From Thiodiazotropha sp040507035 (GTDB lineage Bacteria; Pseudomonadota; Gammaproteobacteria; Chromatiales; Chromatiaceae), in NCBI GenBank assembly GCA_040507035.1, contig JBEVVR010000042.1:4909-68908 (forward strand): a DNA stretch of 64,000 nucleotides, read 5' to 3'. Position 1 is the stretch's first letter, and each line of letters starts with the position of its first letter. Positions 52,988-60,404 of the stretch are shown in pieces. The notes under the pieces were generated by a model that ran no database searches, was not told the origin of the DNA, and was given only the letters and a program-made list of their open reading frames with translations. Made by a program: the position numbers and the translations under genes.

Positions 52988-54292
52988 CTAATCCGTATCT
53001 GACAACGGCAGTCTGAGGCTGACCTCCAATCCCCCCTGGGGATGATTCCGCGCCGAGGCCTCGCCACCGTGGATCAAGATTGCCCGACGGGCGATGGCGA
53101 GACCCAGTCCAAAGCCACCACTGCCCCGCTCCCGCGCATCGGCGGTACGGGTGAAGGGATTGAACATCAGCTCCAGTTGCGACGCCTCCACACCGTGACC
53201 TGCGTCTTTGACCCGAATCAGGCAATCCCCTTGATCCTTGGACAGCGACACTTGGACTTCACTGCCTCCAGGGGTATGGCGGATAGCGTTCCTAACCACG
53301 TTCTCCACCGCGGAGCGCAGCAGCACCGCGTCACCCACCAGGGTCACCACCTCGCTGCTGAATCTCACCCCTTTCTGCTGCGCCTGGGCCTCGAACTCGG
53401 CGTCGGTCACCACCTTCTCCAGCAACGCCTTGAGGTCTAGGCGCTGCCGCTCCAGCCCGGCCTGCCCGGACTCCAGGCGGGCCAGGGAGAGGAGTTCGGT
53501 GACCAGACGCTCCAGTTCGTCTGCCTCCTGTTCAATCCGGCCCAGGGCCTTGGTACGGTCCTCCTCCCTCTCCGCCAGTTCCAGGGCGACCCGCAGCCGT
53601 GCCAGGGGAGAACGCAGCTCGTGGGAGACATCCCGCACCAACTGGCGCTGACTCTGCAACAGATCGTTGAGTCGCTCCGCCATCAGATTGAAGTCGGCCC
53701 CCAGGGCGCTGATCTCATCCCTCCCCTTGAGCTCCACCCGGCCGCTCAGATCCCCTTCGGCCATGCGCTGGGCCGCCTGCCTTAAAGGACGCACCTGGCG
53801 GGTCAAGATCCTTGCCAGCAACAGGCTGACCAGGGCGAAGATCAGCATCGCCAGCAGCCCGCGCGCCCAGATCGGCATGCCGTGAAGTCTGCCGAGATCG
53901 ATGATGGTGAGGAGAAAGCGCTTCGGCGCTACATCGGGCAGCTCGGTAGCGAGCATCAGGTGCCCTGGACGAATACGCTCCACACCCGGACTGATCGCCC
54001 GCGGCAGTATCTGTTTGAGATGGGGTGGCAGCGGCCGACGGCTGAGTGACTCGCCCCCCTCGTTGACCAGCACCAGCCGGTGACGCTTGGGTTGCCGGCG
54101 CAACCAACCATGCAGCGCCTTGTCACCCCCGTCCCGCCACAACACCGCCGCTGTCTCAGCCTGGGCCTGCATTACTGCTTGCACCTGCTCCACCACCTCG
54201 CCACCGTAGTGGCGTTGGATCAGAAAGAAGGAGAGGGCCAGCAGCAGGCTCGCCAGCCAGAAGGAGAGAAAGATGCGCAGAAACAGAGTCAT
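52988..54292 (-). CDS. Sensor histidine kinase, CpxA-like
   Basis: A 434-residue membrane kinase. TM1 is at about 5-27 and TM2 at about 137-160, with a periplasmic sensor of about 110 residues between. HAMP follows (about 160-212). The H-box is RDVSHELRSPLARL with phospho-acceptor His; the N, G1 and G2 boxes are NVVRNAIRHTPGG, VKDAGHGVEA and GGFGLGLAIARR. Its start overlaps the response-regulator gene by four bases. The CpxA-type domain order and the CpxP-like partner nearby suggest envelope-stress or metal signalling. Confidence 0.93.
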   Translation of the reverse strand: MTLFLRIFLSFWLASLLLALSFFLIQRHYGGEVVEQVQAVMQAQAETAAVLWRDGGDKALHGWLRRQPKRHRLVLVNEGGESLSRRPLPPHLKQILPRAISPGVERIRPGHLMLATELPDVAPKRFLLTIIDLGRLHGMPIWARGLLAMLIFALVSLLLARILTRQVRPLRQAAQRMAEGDLSGRVELKGRDEISALGADFNLMAERLNDLLQSQRQLVRDVSHELRSPLARLRVALELAEREEDRTKALGRIEQEADELERLVTELLSLARLESGQAGLERQRLDLKALLEKVVTDAEFEAQAQQKGVRFSSEVVTLVGDAVLLRSAVENVVRNAIRHTPGGSEVQVSLSKDQGDCLIRVKDAGHGVEASQLELMFNPFTRTADARERGSGGFGLGLAIARRAILIHGGEASARNHPQGGLEVSLRLPLSDTD

Positions 54293-54978
54293 CCGCTCAC
54301 CAGATATTGATAACCGGCACCGCGTACCGTCTTGATGCGGGGGGAACCATCCGGCAATGGACCGAGTTTCTTGCGGATCTGGGCCATATGGGTCTCGATG
54401 CGGCGGTCGTATGCCTGCAGCGCACGCCCCAACCCCTGCTTCGCCAGAACCTCTTTGGAGACCAGCTCCCCGGCATGCTCCAGCAGCAGCACCAGGAGAT
54501 TGAACTCAGCCCCGGTGAGCGCCACATCCTGTTCTCCCACGGTGATCCGACGGTTCTGCCTGTCGTAACCGAGATCGCCGATTTGCTGGGAATTGGGAGC
54601 GTTGGATTCATCCTCATGGCGGCGAAACAGATTGCGCAACCTGGCCACCAGCACCCGGGGGCTGCATGGTTTGGCCACATAATCATCGGCACCCAGCTCG
54701 AGCCCGAGAACAGTGTCGGTATCGTCGCCGCGGGCGGTAAGCATCAACACAGGCGTATTGCTTTCTGCCTGGATCTGCTTCAGCACATCGAAGCCGTTCA
54801 TCCCCGGCAGCATGACGTCGAGTACGATCGCATCCCAAGGATCGGCAACGGAGCGACTGACACCTTCCGGTCCGGTATGGACGCTCTCCACGGCAAAGCC
54901 CTCGCTGACCAGGTATTCGCTCAGCAATTCACACAACGCCACATCGTCATCGATCAGTAAAATCTTTTTCATCGCCAT
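54289..54978 (-). CDS. Response regulator, OmpR/CpxR-like
   Basis: A 229-residue regulator. The receiver has DDD at its start (LIDDDVALCELL), the phospho-acceptor Asp in AIVLDVMLPGM and the conserved Lys in VAKPCSPRVLV. The C-terminal winged helix ends YDRRIETHMAQIRKKLG and IKTVRGAGYQYL. It pairs with the kinase downstream (overlap of four bases). I chose ATG 54978, nine bases after AGAGGT. The tandem repeats 50 bp upstream may be its own binding site. Confidence 0.93.
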   Translation of the reverse strand: MAMKKILLIDDDVALCELLSEYLVSEGFAVESVHTGPEGVSRSVADPWDAIVLDVMLPGMNGFDVLKQIQAESNTPVLMLTARGDDTDTVLGLELGADDYVAKPCSPRVLVARLRNLFRRHEDESNAPNSQQIGDLGYDRQNRRITVGEQDVALTGAEFNLLVLLLEHAGELVSKEVLAKQGLGRALQAYDRRIETHMAQIRKKLGPLPDGSPRIKTVRGAGYQYLVSG

Positions 54979-55027
54979 TCTATTGTGACCTCTTTTAAGC
55001 CCTGCTCCCACCACCTGCAGGGCCAGC

Positions 55028-55057
55028 TTTGCACTTCTTTGCACTCGCTTGCATAAG
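55028..55057. promoter_or_regulatory. Three 10-bp direct repeats between cpxR-like and PepSY genes
   Basis: TTTGCACTTC, TTTGCACTCG and CTTGCATAAG follow each other without gaps. The site lies in the 142-bp region between the divergent regulator and PepSY genes. The 19-base core around the first two units recurs exactly at 56100-56118 before the CpxP-like gene. Ten-bp spacing suits a dimeric or tandem OmpR-family regulator on one face of the helix. Confidence 0.6.
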
Positions 55058-55120
55058 TTACCACTGCGCTGACGCTTCAACCCATATTATGCCCACACAG
55101 ATTATCAATAGAGCCGAAGC

Positions 55121-56065
55121 ATGAACCTCAAGAGCCTCAAACCCACCCTCTTCAAACTCCACCGCTGGATCGGAATCGGCCTGGCGCCGCTATTTCTGCT
55201 AATCACACTCTCAGGCGCTGTGTTGGCGTTTAAGCCAATCCTCGAACAACCCACCTCACCCGGAGATGAAACCATCACCGCTACCCGGGTCATCAACCTG
55301 CTGCAACAGATCGACCCCCTGGGTCAGGAGGTGGTTGCCCTTTCCATCGACAGCACCACCAACCAGGCACAGGTGCGTTCCCGGGATCCACAGATAGCGG
55401 GCCGGTATGACCTGATCAGCGGTGCATGCGCCTGTGATAATGAGGGATCAGCTGCTTTCAATCTCTTCGAATTCACCGAGCATCTGCACAAGGAGTTACT
55501 GCTGGGCGCCGATATCCTGGTGCAGATCGCCAGCTATCTGATGCTGCTGCTGGTGATCACTGCACCGCTGCTGGCCTGGCCACGCCTGCGTAACAACCTG
55601 ATGGGCTGGCACCGGGGGGCCGGCTGGATAGCCTTGCCGATCGTGCTGATGCTGCCCTTGACCGGCGTCTTCATGAGTCTCCATCTGGGCATGCCCGAAC
55701 TACCCCGCATGAGTCAGCCCGGTGTCGAACTGACCCTGGCCGAGGCCCTGGAGAGTGCCCAACAGGCCCATCAACTGGATGGCTTGACTGGGGTGCGCAG
55801 ATTTCGCGGTGGCACGGTCTTGCTCAGCGTCGCAGGACAAGAGGCGGAACGCCTGCTGGTGGTCACCGATCACTCAATTACCCCCTTCAAACCCAGTGAA
55901 AGTCTGGTGAAGACGCTGCATGAAGGCACTTGGGCAGGCCCCATAAGTGGTGTCATCAACCTCACCGGCGCCTTGGCATTGAGCCTTCTCATCCTCAGCG
56001 GCTCATTCTCCTGGATGCGGCGCAGACGTCGCATGAGAGAACGCAGAGCCTTGGCTGCCGCCTGA
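55121..56065 (+). CDS. PepSY-associated transmembrane protein
   Basis: A 314-residue protein of the PepSY_TM family with three or four membrane helices (about 17-37, 136-160, 170-190, 280-300). HRWIGIGLAPLFLLITLSG is the typical first-helix motif with His. The family includes FegB-like and iron-uptake-linked ferric or haem-reductase partners, and some members sit with sensor kinases. Divergent from the response regulator, with the shared repeat between. The C-terminus is Arg-rich. A redox or metal role is inference. Confidence 0.85.
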   Translation: MNLKSLKPTLFKLHRWIGIGLAPLFLLITLSGAVLAFKPILEQPTSPGDETITATRVINLLQQIDPLGQEVVALSIDSTTNQAQVRSRDPQIAGRYDLISGACACDNEGSAAFNLFEFTEHLHKELLLGADILVQIASYLMLLLVITAPLLAWPRLRNNLMGWHRGAGWIALPIVLMLPLTGVFMSLHLGMPELPRMSQPGVELTLAEALESAQQAHQLDGLTGVRRFRGGTVLLSVAGQEAERLLVVTDHSITPFKPSESLVKTLHEGTWAGPISGVINLTGALALSLLILSGSFSWMRRRRRMRERRALAAA

Positions 56066-56103
56066 AGCATCATTCAGCAACCGCCAAGTCGGCTTGTGGC
56101 AGC

Positions 56104-56123
56104 TTTGCACTTCTTTGCCAAAC
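56104..56123 (+). promoter_or_regulatory. Two 10-bp direct repeats upstream of the CpxP-like gene
   Basis: TTTGCACTTC and TTTGCCAAAC are in tandem. The first unit is identical to that at 55028; the shared 19-base core is CAGCTTTGCACTTCTTTGC. The site stands 94 bp upstream of the ATG at 56217. Confidence 0.55.
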
Positions 56124-56216
56124 CTGACCGCTCCCGACCCAACTTTGAACATGAAAAAGATAGAGTTTCAACAGCTGCCACGGAGCAGTATTCAACAACG
56201 ACATTGGAGATTAACC

Positions 56217-56684
56217 ATGAAACCGACGAGTCGAACAATTGCAATTATCACCCTTTCCACCCTGCTCTTCACCAGCGCCGGTGCCGCGGTCGCCTTTGGC
56301 GGTCCAAAAGGTCACGGGGGCTGCGACCGGGATGGCAGAGGCGGCCCCATGGCGGCCCTGTTGCAGATCGAAGATCTGACTGCGGAGCAGAAAAAGGCAT
56401 TGAAAGATATCCGCAATGGGACAAAAGACGCCATGCGGGACCTGCGGGATGCCATGCATGACAACCGCACGGATCTGCATGACGCCATGGTGGACGAGGC
56501 CGACCTCGAGACCATCCGCGGTCTGGCTGAAAAGCAGGGCGACCAGGTCACCCGTATGATTGTGCTGCGGGCGGAGGTGCGCAACAAGATAGCCAAGGTG
56601 CTTACCGAGGAGCAGCTCCAACAGCTACAGGATCAGCGTTGGTCAGGGAAGATGTTCGGCCCCGGCCGACACAAAGGATTCTGA
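56217..56684 (+). CDS. Spy/CpxP-family periplasmic protein
   Basis: A 155-residue exported protein. The signal peptide is about 1-28 (ends VAFGG). Two LTxxQ motifs, LTAEQKKALKDI (about 60) and LTEEQLQQLQDQ (about 132), are the family signature. Such proteins act as chaperone-like inhibitors of CpxA or as metal-responsive sensors (CnrX/ZraP). The mature start has a Gly/His-rich metal-binding-like stretch (GPKGHGGC). I chose ATG 56217. It is the likely partner of the two-component system at 52988-54978. Confidence 0.85.
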   Translation: MKPTSRTIAIITLSTLLFTSAGAAVAFGGPKGHGGCDRDGRGGPMAALLQIEDLTAEQKKALKDIRNGTKDAMRDLRDAMHDNRTDLHDAMVDEADLETIRGLAEKQGDQVTRMIVLRAEVRNKIAKVLTEEQLQQLQDQRWSGKMFGPGRHKGF

Positions 56685-56729
56685 GTCCACACCAGCCAGG
56701 GCCTGTCCGCGGGCCCTGGGGCATACCCA

Positions 56730-57836
56730 TCACTCGGTTGGGTATGCCTGTTCCAACTGGCGGTAGACTTGATCACTGAAGTCGATACTATCGGCATCGA
56801 GTTCGGACAGTATCTGCGCCAGATACTCGTTGTCCTCACGCCCCTTCCATACCTTGATATAACTCCCATCCTTGTAGCCGTGGTCCTGGCGGAAGAAGTT
56901 GAGCACGTTCTTGCCCACATAGGTCTTGAAGAGCTCATCGAAGCCGAGCTCAGCCGCCCGCATCACCGCGGCAAAGTGGCCGATGTCCGCCGCCTGGGTC
57001 TGAATGCTCGCCATCGCCAGCTGTTCGATGGAGGTCCTGAAATCGACGGCCTCGGAGGGTTCGGCCAAGCCCTTCATCGCCAGCTCCGCGGCCTCCTCGA
57101 GGCTGGCGTTGTGGAGGATCAGGTCGCTGAGGGCGAAGTGCCAGATATCGACGATCTCCAGGTGGACCTGTTGCATGTCGGGCTTTTGGTGTTTCCACCA
57201 CTTCCAACCGTAGTGGTCGAGCATCTCGGCACACTCGGTCCAGATTGCCCGGTACCAGGGATAGCCCGCATCGCGCCAATCCTCGTTGACCTTGCGGTTC
57301 ATGGCATCCTGGAGTTCGAGCATGGTAAGGATTTGTTGCTTCATATTCCGCTTCTTGTTGTATAACGCTTGATCGAGCAGGTCGACTACCGTCGCCACAA
57401 AGCTGGGGCAGCGGCTCTCGAACAGACCCTGCTCCTTTGCCTGCCGATACTCCGCCTCGATGCTGAGATCCTTCTGCAGCAACTCCCTGCAGCGGCTGCT
57501 GCCGTGGCGTTCGATGAAACGCTCCTGCAGGCGCCGGGTCGCCAGATAGGTCGCCTCTTTGGCATCACTTTGCTGCCGTGTGCTGGGCCCCAGTTCCAGA
57601 CCCAGCACCAGGGCACCACCGGTGAGGGTACCACAAACATCCCCCATGCGGCCGACGCCACCACCAAGCCCGGCTGCGATGCGCATCGCCAGGCCATCAT
57701 CAATGGCGTAACGCTCGGCAAAAGCGGTCAATACCGCCTGGGAGCAGTTGCAACCATCACAGAAGCGCTCCACGGCGGCCTCGGATTTTGTCTTGCCTGG
57801 AGCCATCTGATCGGCTGGCGCCTTGCTATCGGTCAT
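56730..57836 (-). CDS. Fusion of C_GCAxxG_C_C protein with dimeric all-alpha dUTPase
   Basis: A 368-residue protein. The N-terminal half (about 20-150) has CDGCNCSQAVL and GDVCGTLTGGALVLGL with later Cys (SRCRELL, SRCPSFV), the C_GCAxxG_C_C family, which is proposed to be a redox or metal-bound carrier. The C-terminal half (about 165-368) is a dimeric dUTPase: EDWRDAGYPWYRAIWTECAE and HLEIVDIWHFALSD give the Mg-binding Glu and Asp. The two families are normally separate genes. ATG 57836 is chosen over a GTG one step upstream. An in-frame ATG with an AGCGGAA site at the joint (about 57343) might give a free dUTPase. Confidence 0.8.
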   Translation of the reverse strand: MTDSKAPADQMAPGKTKSEAAVERFCDGCNCSQAVLTAFAERYAIDDGLAMRIAAGLGGGVGRMGDVCGTLTGGALVLGLELGPSTRQQSDAKEATYLATRRLQERFIERHGSSRCRELLQKDLSIEAEYRQAKEQGLFESRCPSFVATVVDLLDQALYNKKRNMKQQILTMLELQDAMNRKVNEDWRDAGYPWYRAIWTECAEMLDHYGWKWWKHQKPDMQQVHLEIVDIWHFALSDLILHNASLEEAAELAMKGLAEPSEAVDFRTSIEQLAMASIQTQAADIGHFAAVMRAAELGFDELFKTYVGKNVLNFFRQDHGYKDGSYIKVWKGREDNEYLAQILSELDADSIDFSDQVYRQLEQAYPTE

Positions 57837-57899
57837 CGTCACACTCTCGTTTAAGGGGGGGTAAAACTGAACCAGTTCTCTCCCCAGGTCAAGTATTGA

Positions 57900-58256
57900 T
57901 CACTCCGGCAGCAGCAGGGTGCTGCCCCGGGTCTTACGGGAATCGAGGGCCTGATGGGCCAGCGCCGCGTCCCTGAGGGGAAACGTCTGGCCGATCTCCA
58001 GCTCAAGATCCCCCTTTAGAATAGCGGCGAAGAGAGCCGCTGAGCTCTGCAACAGATCCTCCCTGCTCCTGGTGTAGTCGAAGAGGATCGGTCGCGTCAG
58101 ATAGAGGGAACCCTTGGTGCTCAGCTGGGCGATGTCGAAGGGCGGCACCTTACCCGATGACTGTCCGAATGAGACCAGTGTTCCACGGGGCGCGAGTATG
58201 GACAGGGAGGCCTCGAAGGTTGCCTGTCCCACCGAATCATATTGAATGTTCCTCAC
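57900..58256 (-). pseudogene. Truncated zinc-less quinone oxidoreductase (C-terminal 115 residues)
   Basis: The frame of about 118 residues matches only the C-terminal third of quinone oxidoreductase (QorA-like, about 325 residues): YDSVGQATFEASL, then GTLVSFGQSSGKVPPFD and LFAAILKGDLELEIG. The N-terminal and NADPH-binding parts are absent; upstream is unrelated DNA with stops. The junction is near 58250. This is a remnant and probably inactive. Confidence 0.8.
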
Positions 58257-58411
58257 GGATAAACTAACCCTTTCATTTTATAGCGACTCGCGCACAGGAG
58301 ATCGGCACACTGCAGATTGCGATAGGTGCTGAACTTGTGATCAGCGTCTAGCCATCTTGTTAGGCAGCAAGTTATGATCGAAAACTGTACAGAAAATGCC
58401 GGAAGATTGTG

Positions 58412-59101
58412 ATGGAAATTCTACCAAAGAGGATCTACGAAATACTTAAAAACAAAGGTGTTTCTTCGATTACGCATGCAAACAGTGTCAAGGCATCCTG
58501 CGAATTCCTGAGAAGTCGCTGTCTAATGTCCCGTGAAATCATCGACAGGTTCGACGCAAATACACCGTCACCGAAACCTGCGCAACAGCCTAACAACTAC
58601 GCGCTGCTAAACGACATATTCACAGACTCTGCCGACATACATAACAGTGCCAATCGGGATCACTCCCAGGGTCCGGTATTGTTGGAACTCGATCTTGAAA
58701 TCATCAGGAATACCTATACCGGCAAGGTTTGGATCAGCAAAAGCAACCCCATGACATGGGAGAGCAACCTTAGCCATGATAGAAAGTGGTTTGTATCCGC
58801 CAACGACCTGGAAGACAACTTCTCCTGTGGAAGCTTCAATCATATGGTTGTTTTCCGGCATTGCGGAGGCAAGCTGCCGATTCAGGGTTATTTGAACAGG
58901 ATCATCCTCGATGATCCCAAACTGCAGACAGACGAAGACAACATCGACTACTTCAGCATGGCCTACGGCGCCTTGAAACTTGCGATGAGAGAGGGGGGAT
59001 TTGATATTCCCATAGTGAGGCGTGATTGTAATCAGGGCTGTGGTTGCACGAGTAACTACAGACAGGGGACAACAAATCTTGATGCAATGTTCAGTCTCTA
59101 A
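58412..59101 (+). CDS. Protein of unknown function with Cys-rich end
   Basis: A 229-residue cytoplasmic protein. The N-terminal helical part (about 1-60) includes ILKNKGVSSITHANSVK, the middle forms a beta-rich domain (NTYTGKVWIS, KWFVSANDL), and the C-terminal end has a CNQGCGCTSNY cluster. I do not recognise the family; KGVSSITHANSV recalls the Tse-immunity or HNH-like start only weakly. GGAAG lies six bases before ATG 58412. It is next to a decayed gene and a hairpin, in an accessory area. Confidence 0.6.
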   Translation: MEILPKRIYEILKNKGVSSITHANSVKASCEFLRSRCLMSREIIDRFDANTPSPKPAQQPNNYALLNDIFTDSADIHNSANRDHSQGPVLLELDLEIIRNTYTGKVWISKSNPMTWESNLSHDRKWFVSANDLEDNFSCGSFNHMVVFRHCGGKLPIQGYLNRIILDDPKLQTDEDNIDYFSMAYGALKLAMREGGFDIPIVRRDCNQGCGCTSNYRQGTTNLDAMFSL

Positions 59102-59233
59102 ACGGAGTATATCTGAACCTGCTGAGGCAACAGTCTACCAATTCGGATACCTGTGACAAAACATAATCAGTGGGAGATACAGTGGTAGTAAGGGAGATCC
59201 TCAAATTCTGCAAAATCCACAATTACCTTTTCA

Positions 59234-59251
59234 CGCCCTTCAGCTGAAGGG
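59234..59251. terminator. Palindromic hairpin (GCCCTTCAGCTGAAGGGC)
   Basis: A perfect 18-base palindrome between two plus-strand genes, followed by ATTATTT. It may act as a weak terminator for the gene ending at 59101. Confidence 0.5.
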
Positions 59252-59347
59252 CATTATTTGAAAATCGGAAGCGGTTGGGGAGTAAAATAACGCTGCCTGA
59301 ATCACTAACAGGCATACCTTTACTTCATAATACAGGGAAACAATCTT

Positions 59348-60238
59348 ATGAAAAGGGCTTTACTTCTACCATTCTTTATCTGGACGATATTCTCCTCCAT
59401 GTCGATTTCGGCATGTCCGGGTGTGAGCGCATGGCAGGAACACTCACGGACGGATCCTTATGGTAATTCTTTCTCTCTCTATTCCTACCGGCGGTGGCCG
59501 TCCTATCTACCTGGTTTTTATCTTGATCCGCAGGTTGTCGTATTAAATGGTGGGAATGGTGGTGTCGATTGCACCAACTCCGTAATGTACAATGCCATTG
59601 GCAGCAAAGCTTCATATTACTGGCGACAGGCCATTACCCTCGATCTCAATTACTGGGCAAACGGGCGCAATACCATTCAGCAAGCTGCGTCCTATGTCGT
59701 GGCCACATTAAACAAGCTCGTGAATGAGGGATATTTGCGCCCGAGTTTCTACCTGATTGGCGGTAGCGCAGGGTCGGCAGTCATCTCGGCAGCGCTCGAC
59801 TATCATCCCTCATTTATGAATCGGGTAGAACGCGCTATTTTCGTCTCCGGGCCGTTTACCGATATTACCCGCACTGATGTTACAAATGGTAACGCTGTGG
59901 CTCAACTGATGGACATTAATGGAATAACCCGGCTCGATTCCCTGAACATCAGCATGCCTTATGATCCGACTCGTTATAATCGGTGGATCAAGCCGATCAT
60001 GGATAAAAAGGGACTACGGTTTTTTGTAGCGGAGGATGACAACGTTTTTTGTGAGCCATCCTCTTGTTCCGCTGGCACCATGTACGAGGAGTTCTTAAAC
60101 TGGGTCTCAATCGCCACAGACGATACCGAAAACCGGGCCTCGTTGGAAAATCTGGGTATCTTGTGGGTATACCCACAAGGTGGGCATGATCTGTTCAATA
60201 CCCATCCGGAACTTCTTAACGATGCTTTCGTGCCATAA
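59348..60238 (+). CDS. Exported alpha/beta-hydrolase (pectin-acetylesterase-like)
   Basis: A 296-residue protein with a signal peptide (about 1-22). The nucleophile motif is GGSAGSA (about 137-143), preceded by NGGNGGVDCTNS, the family's oxyanion-like region. Asp and His for the triad could be in the EDDNVFCEP stretch and QGGHDLF near the end. It resembles pectin acetylesterase/Notum-like carbohydrate esterases but the match is only moderate. It is convergent with the large exported protein gene. Confidence 0.7.
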   Translation: MKRALLLPFFIWTIFSSMSISACPGVSAWQEHSRTDPYGNSFSLYSYRRWPSYLPGFYLDPQVVVLNGGNGGVDCTNSVMYNAIGSKASYYWRQAITLDLNYWANGRNTIQQAASYVVATLNKLVNEGYLRPSFYLIGGSAGSAVISAALDYHPSFMNRVERAIFVSGPFTDITRTDVTNGNAVAQLMDINGITRLDSLNISMPYDPTRYNRWIKPIMDKKGLRFFVAEDDNVFCEPSSCSAGTMYEEFLNWVSIATDDTENRASLENLGILWVYPQGGHDLFNTHPELLNDAFVP

Positions 60239-60262
60239 ATAATCACCCGGCCCCTTCTTTAT

Positions 60263-60284
60263 AGCCCCCGCACAACTGGGGGCT
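60263..60284. terminator. Hairpin between convergent genes
   Basis: AGCCCCC (60263-60269) and GGGGGCT (60278-60284) pair exactly around an eight-base loop. It lies 25 bp after the hydrolase stop on the plus strand. No T-run follows in either direction, so its strength as terminator is uncertain. Confidence 0.5.
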
Positions 60285-60404
60285 GTAGATCACTGAAAAA
60301 TGTGTATGTGTAGTGGCATAGTTATTTTGGCCCCCTTTGCCCGTTCTTGGTAAGTTTCCTGTTTGCCCTAAGCCGTGAACAAATGCCTGGCTACTCCGCT
60401 GATG

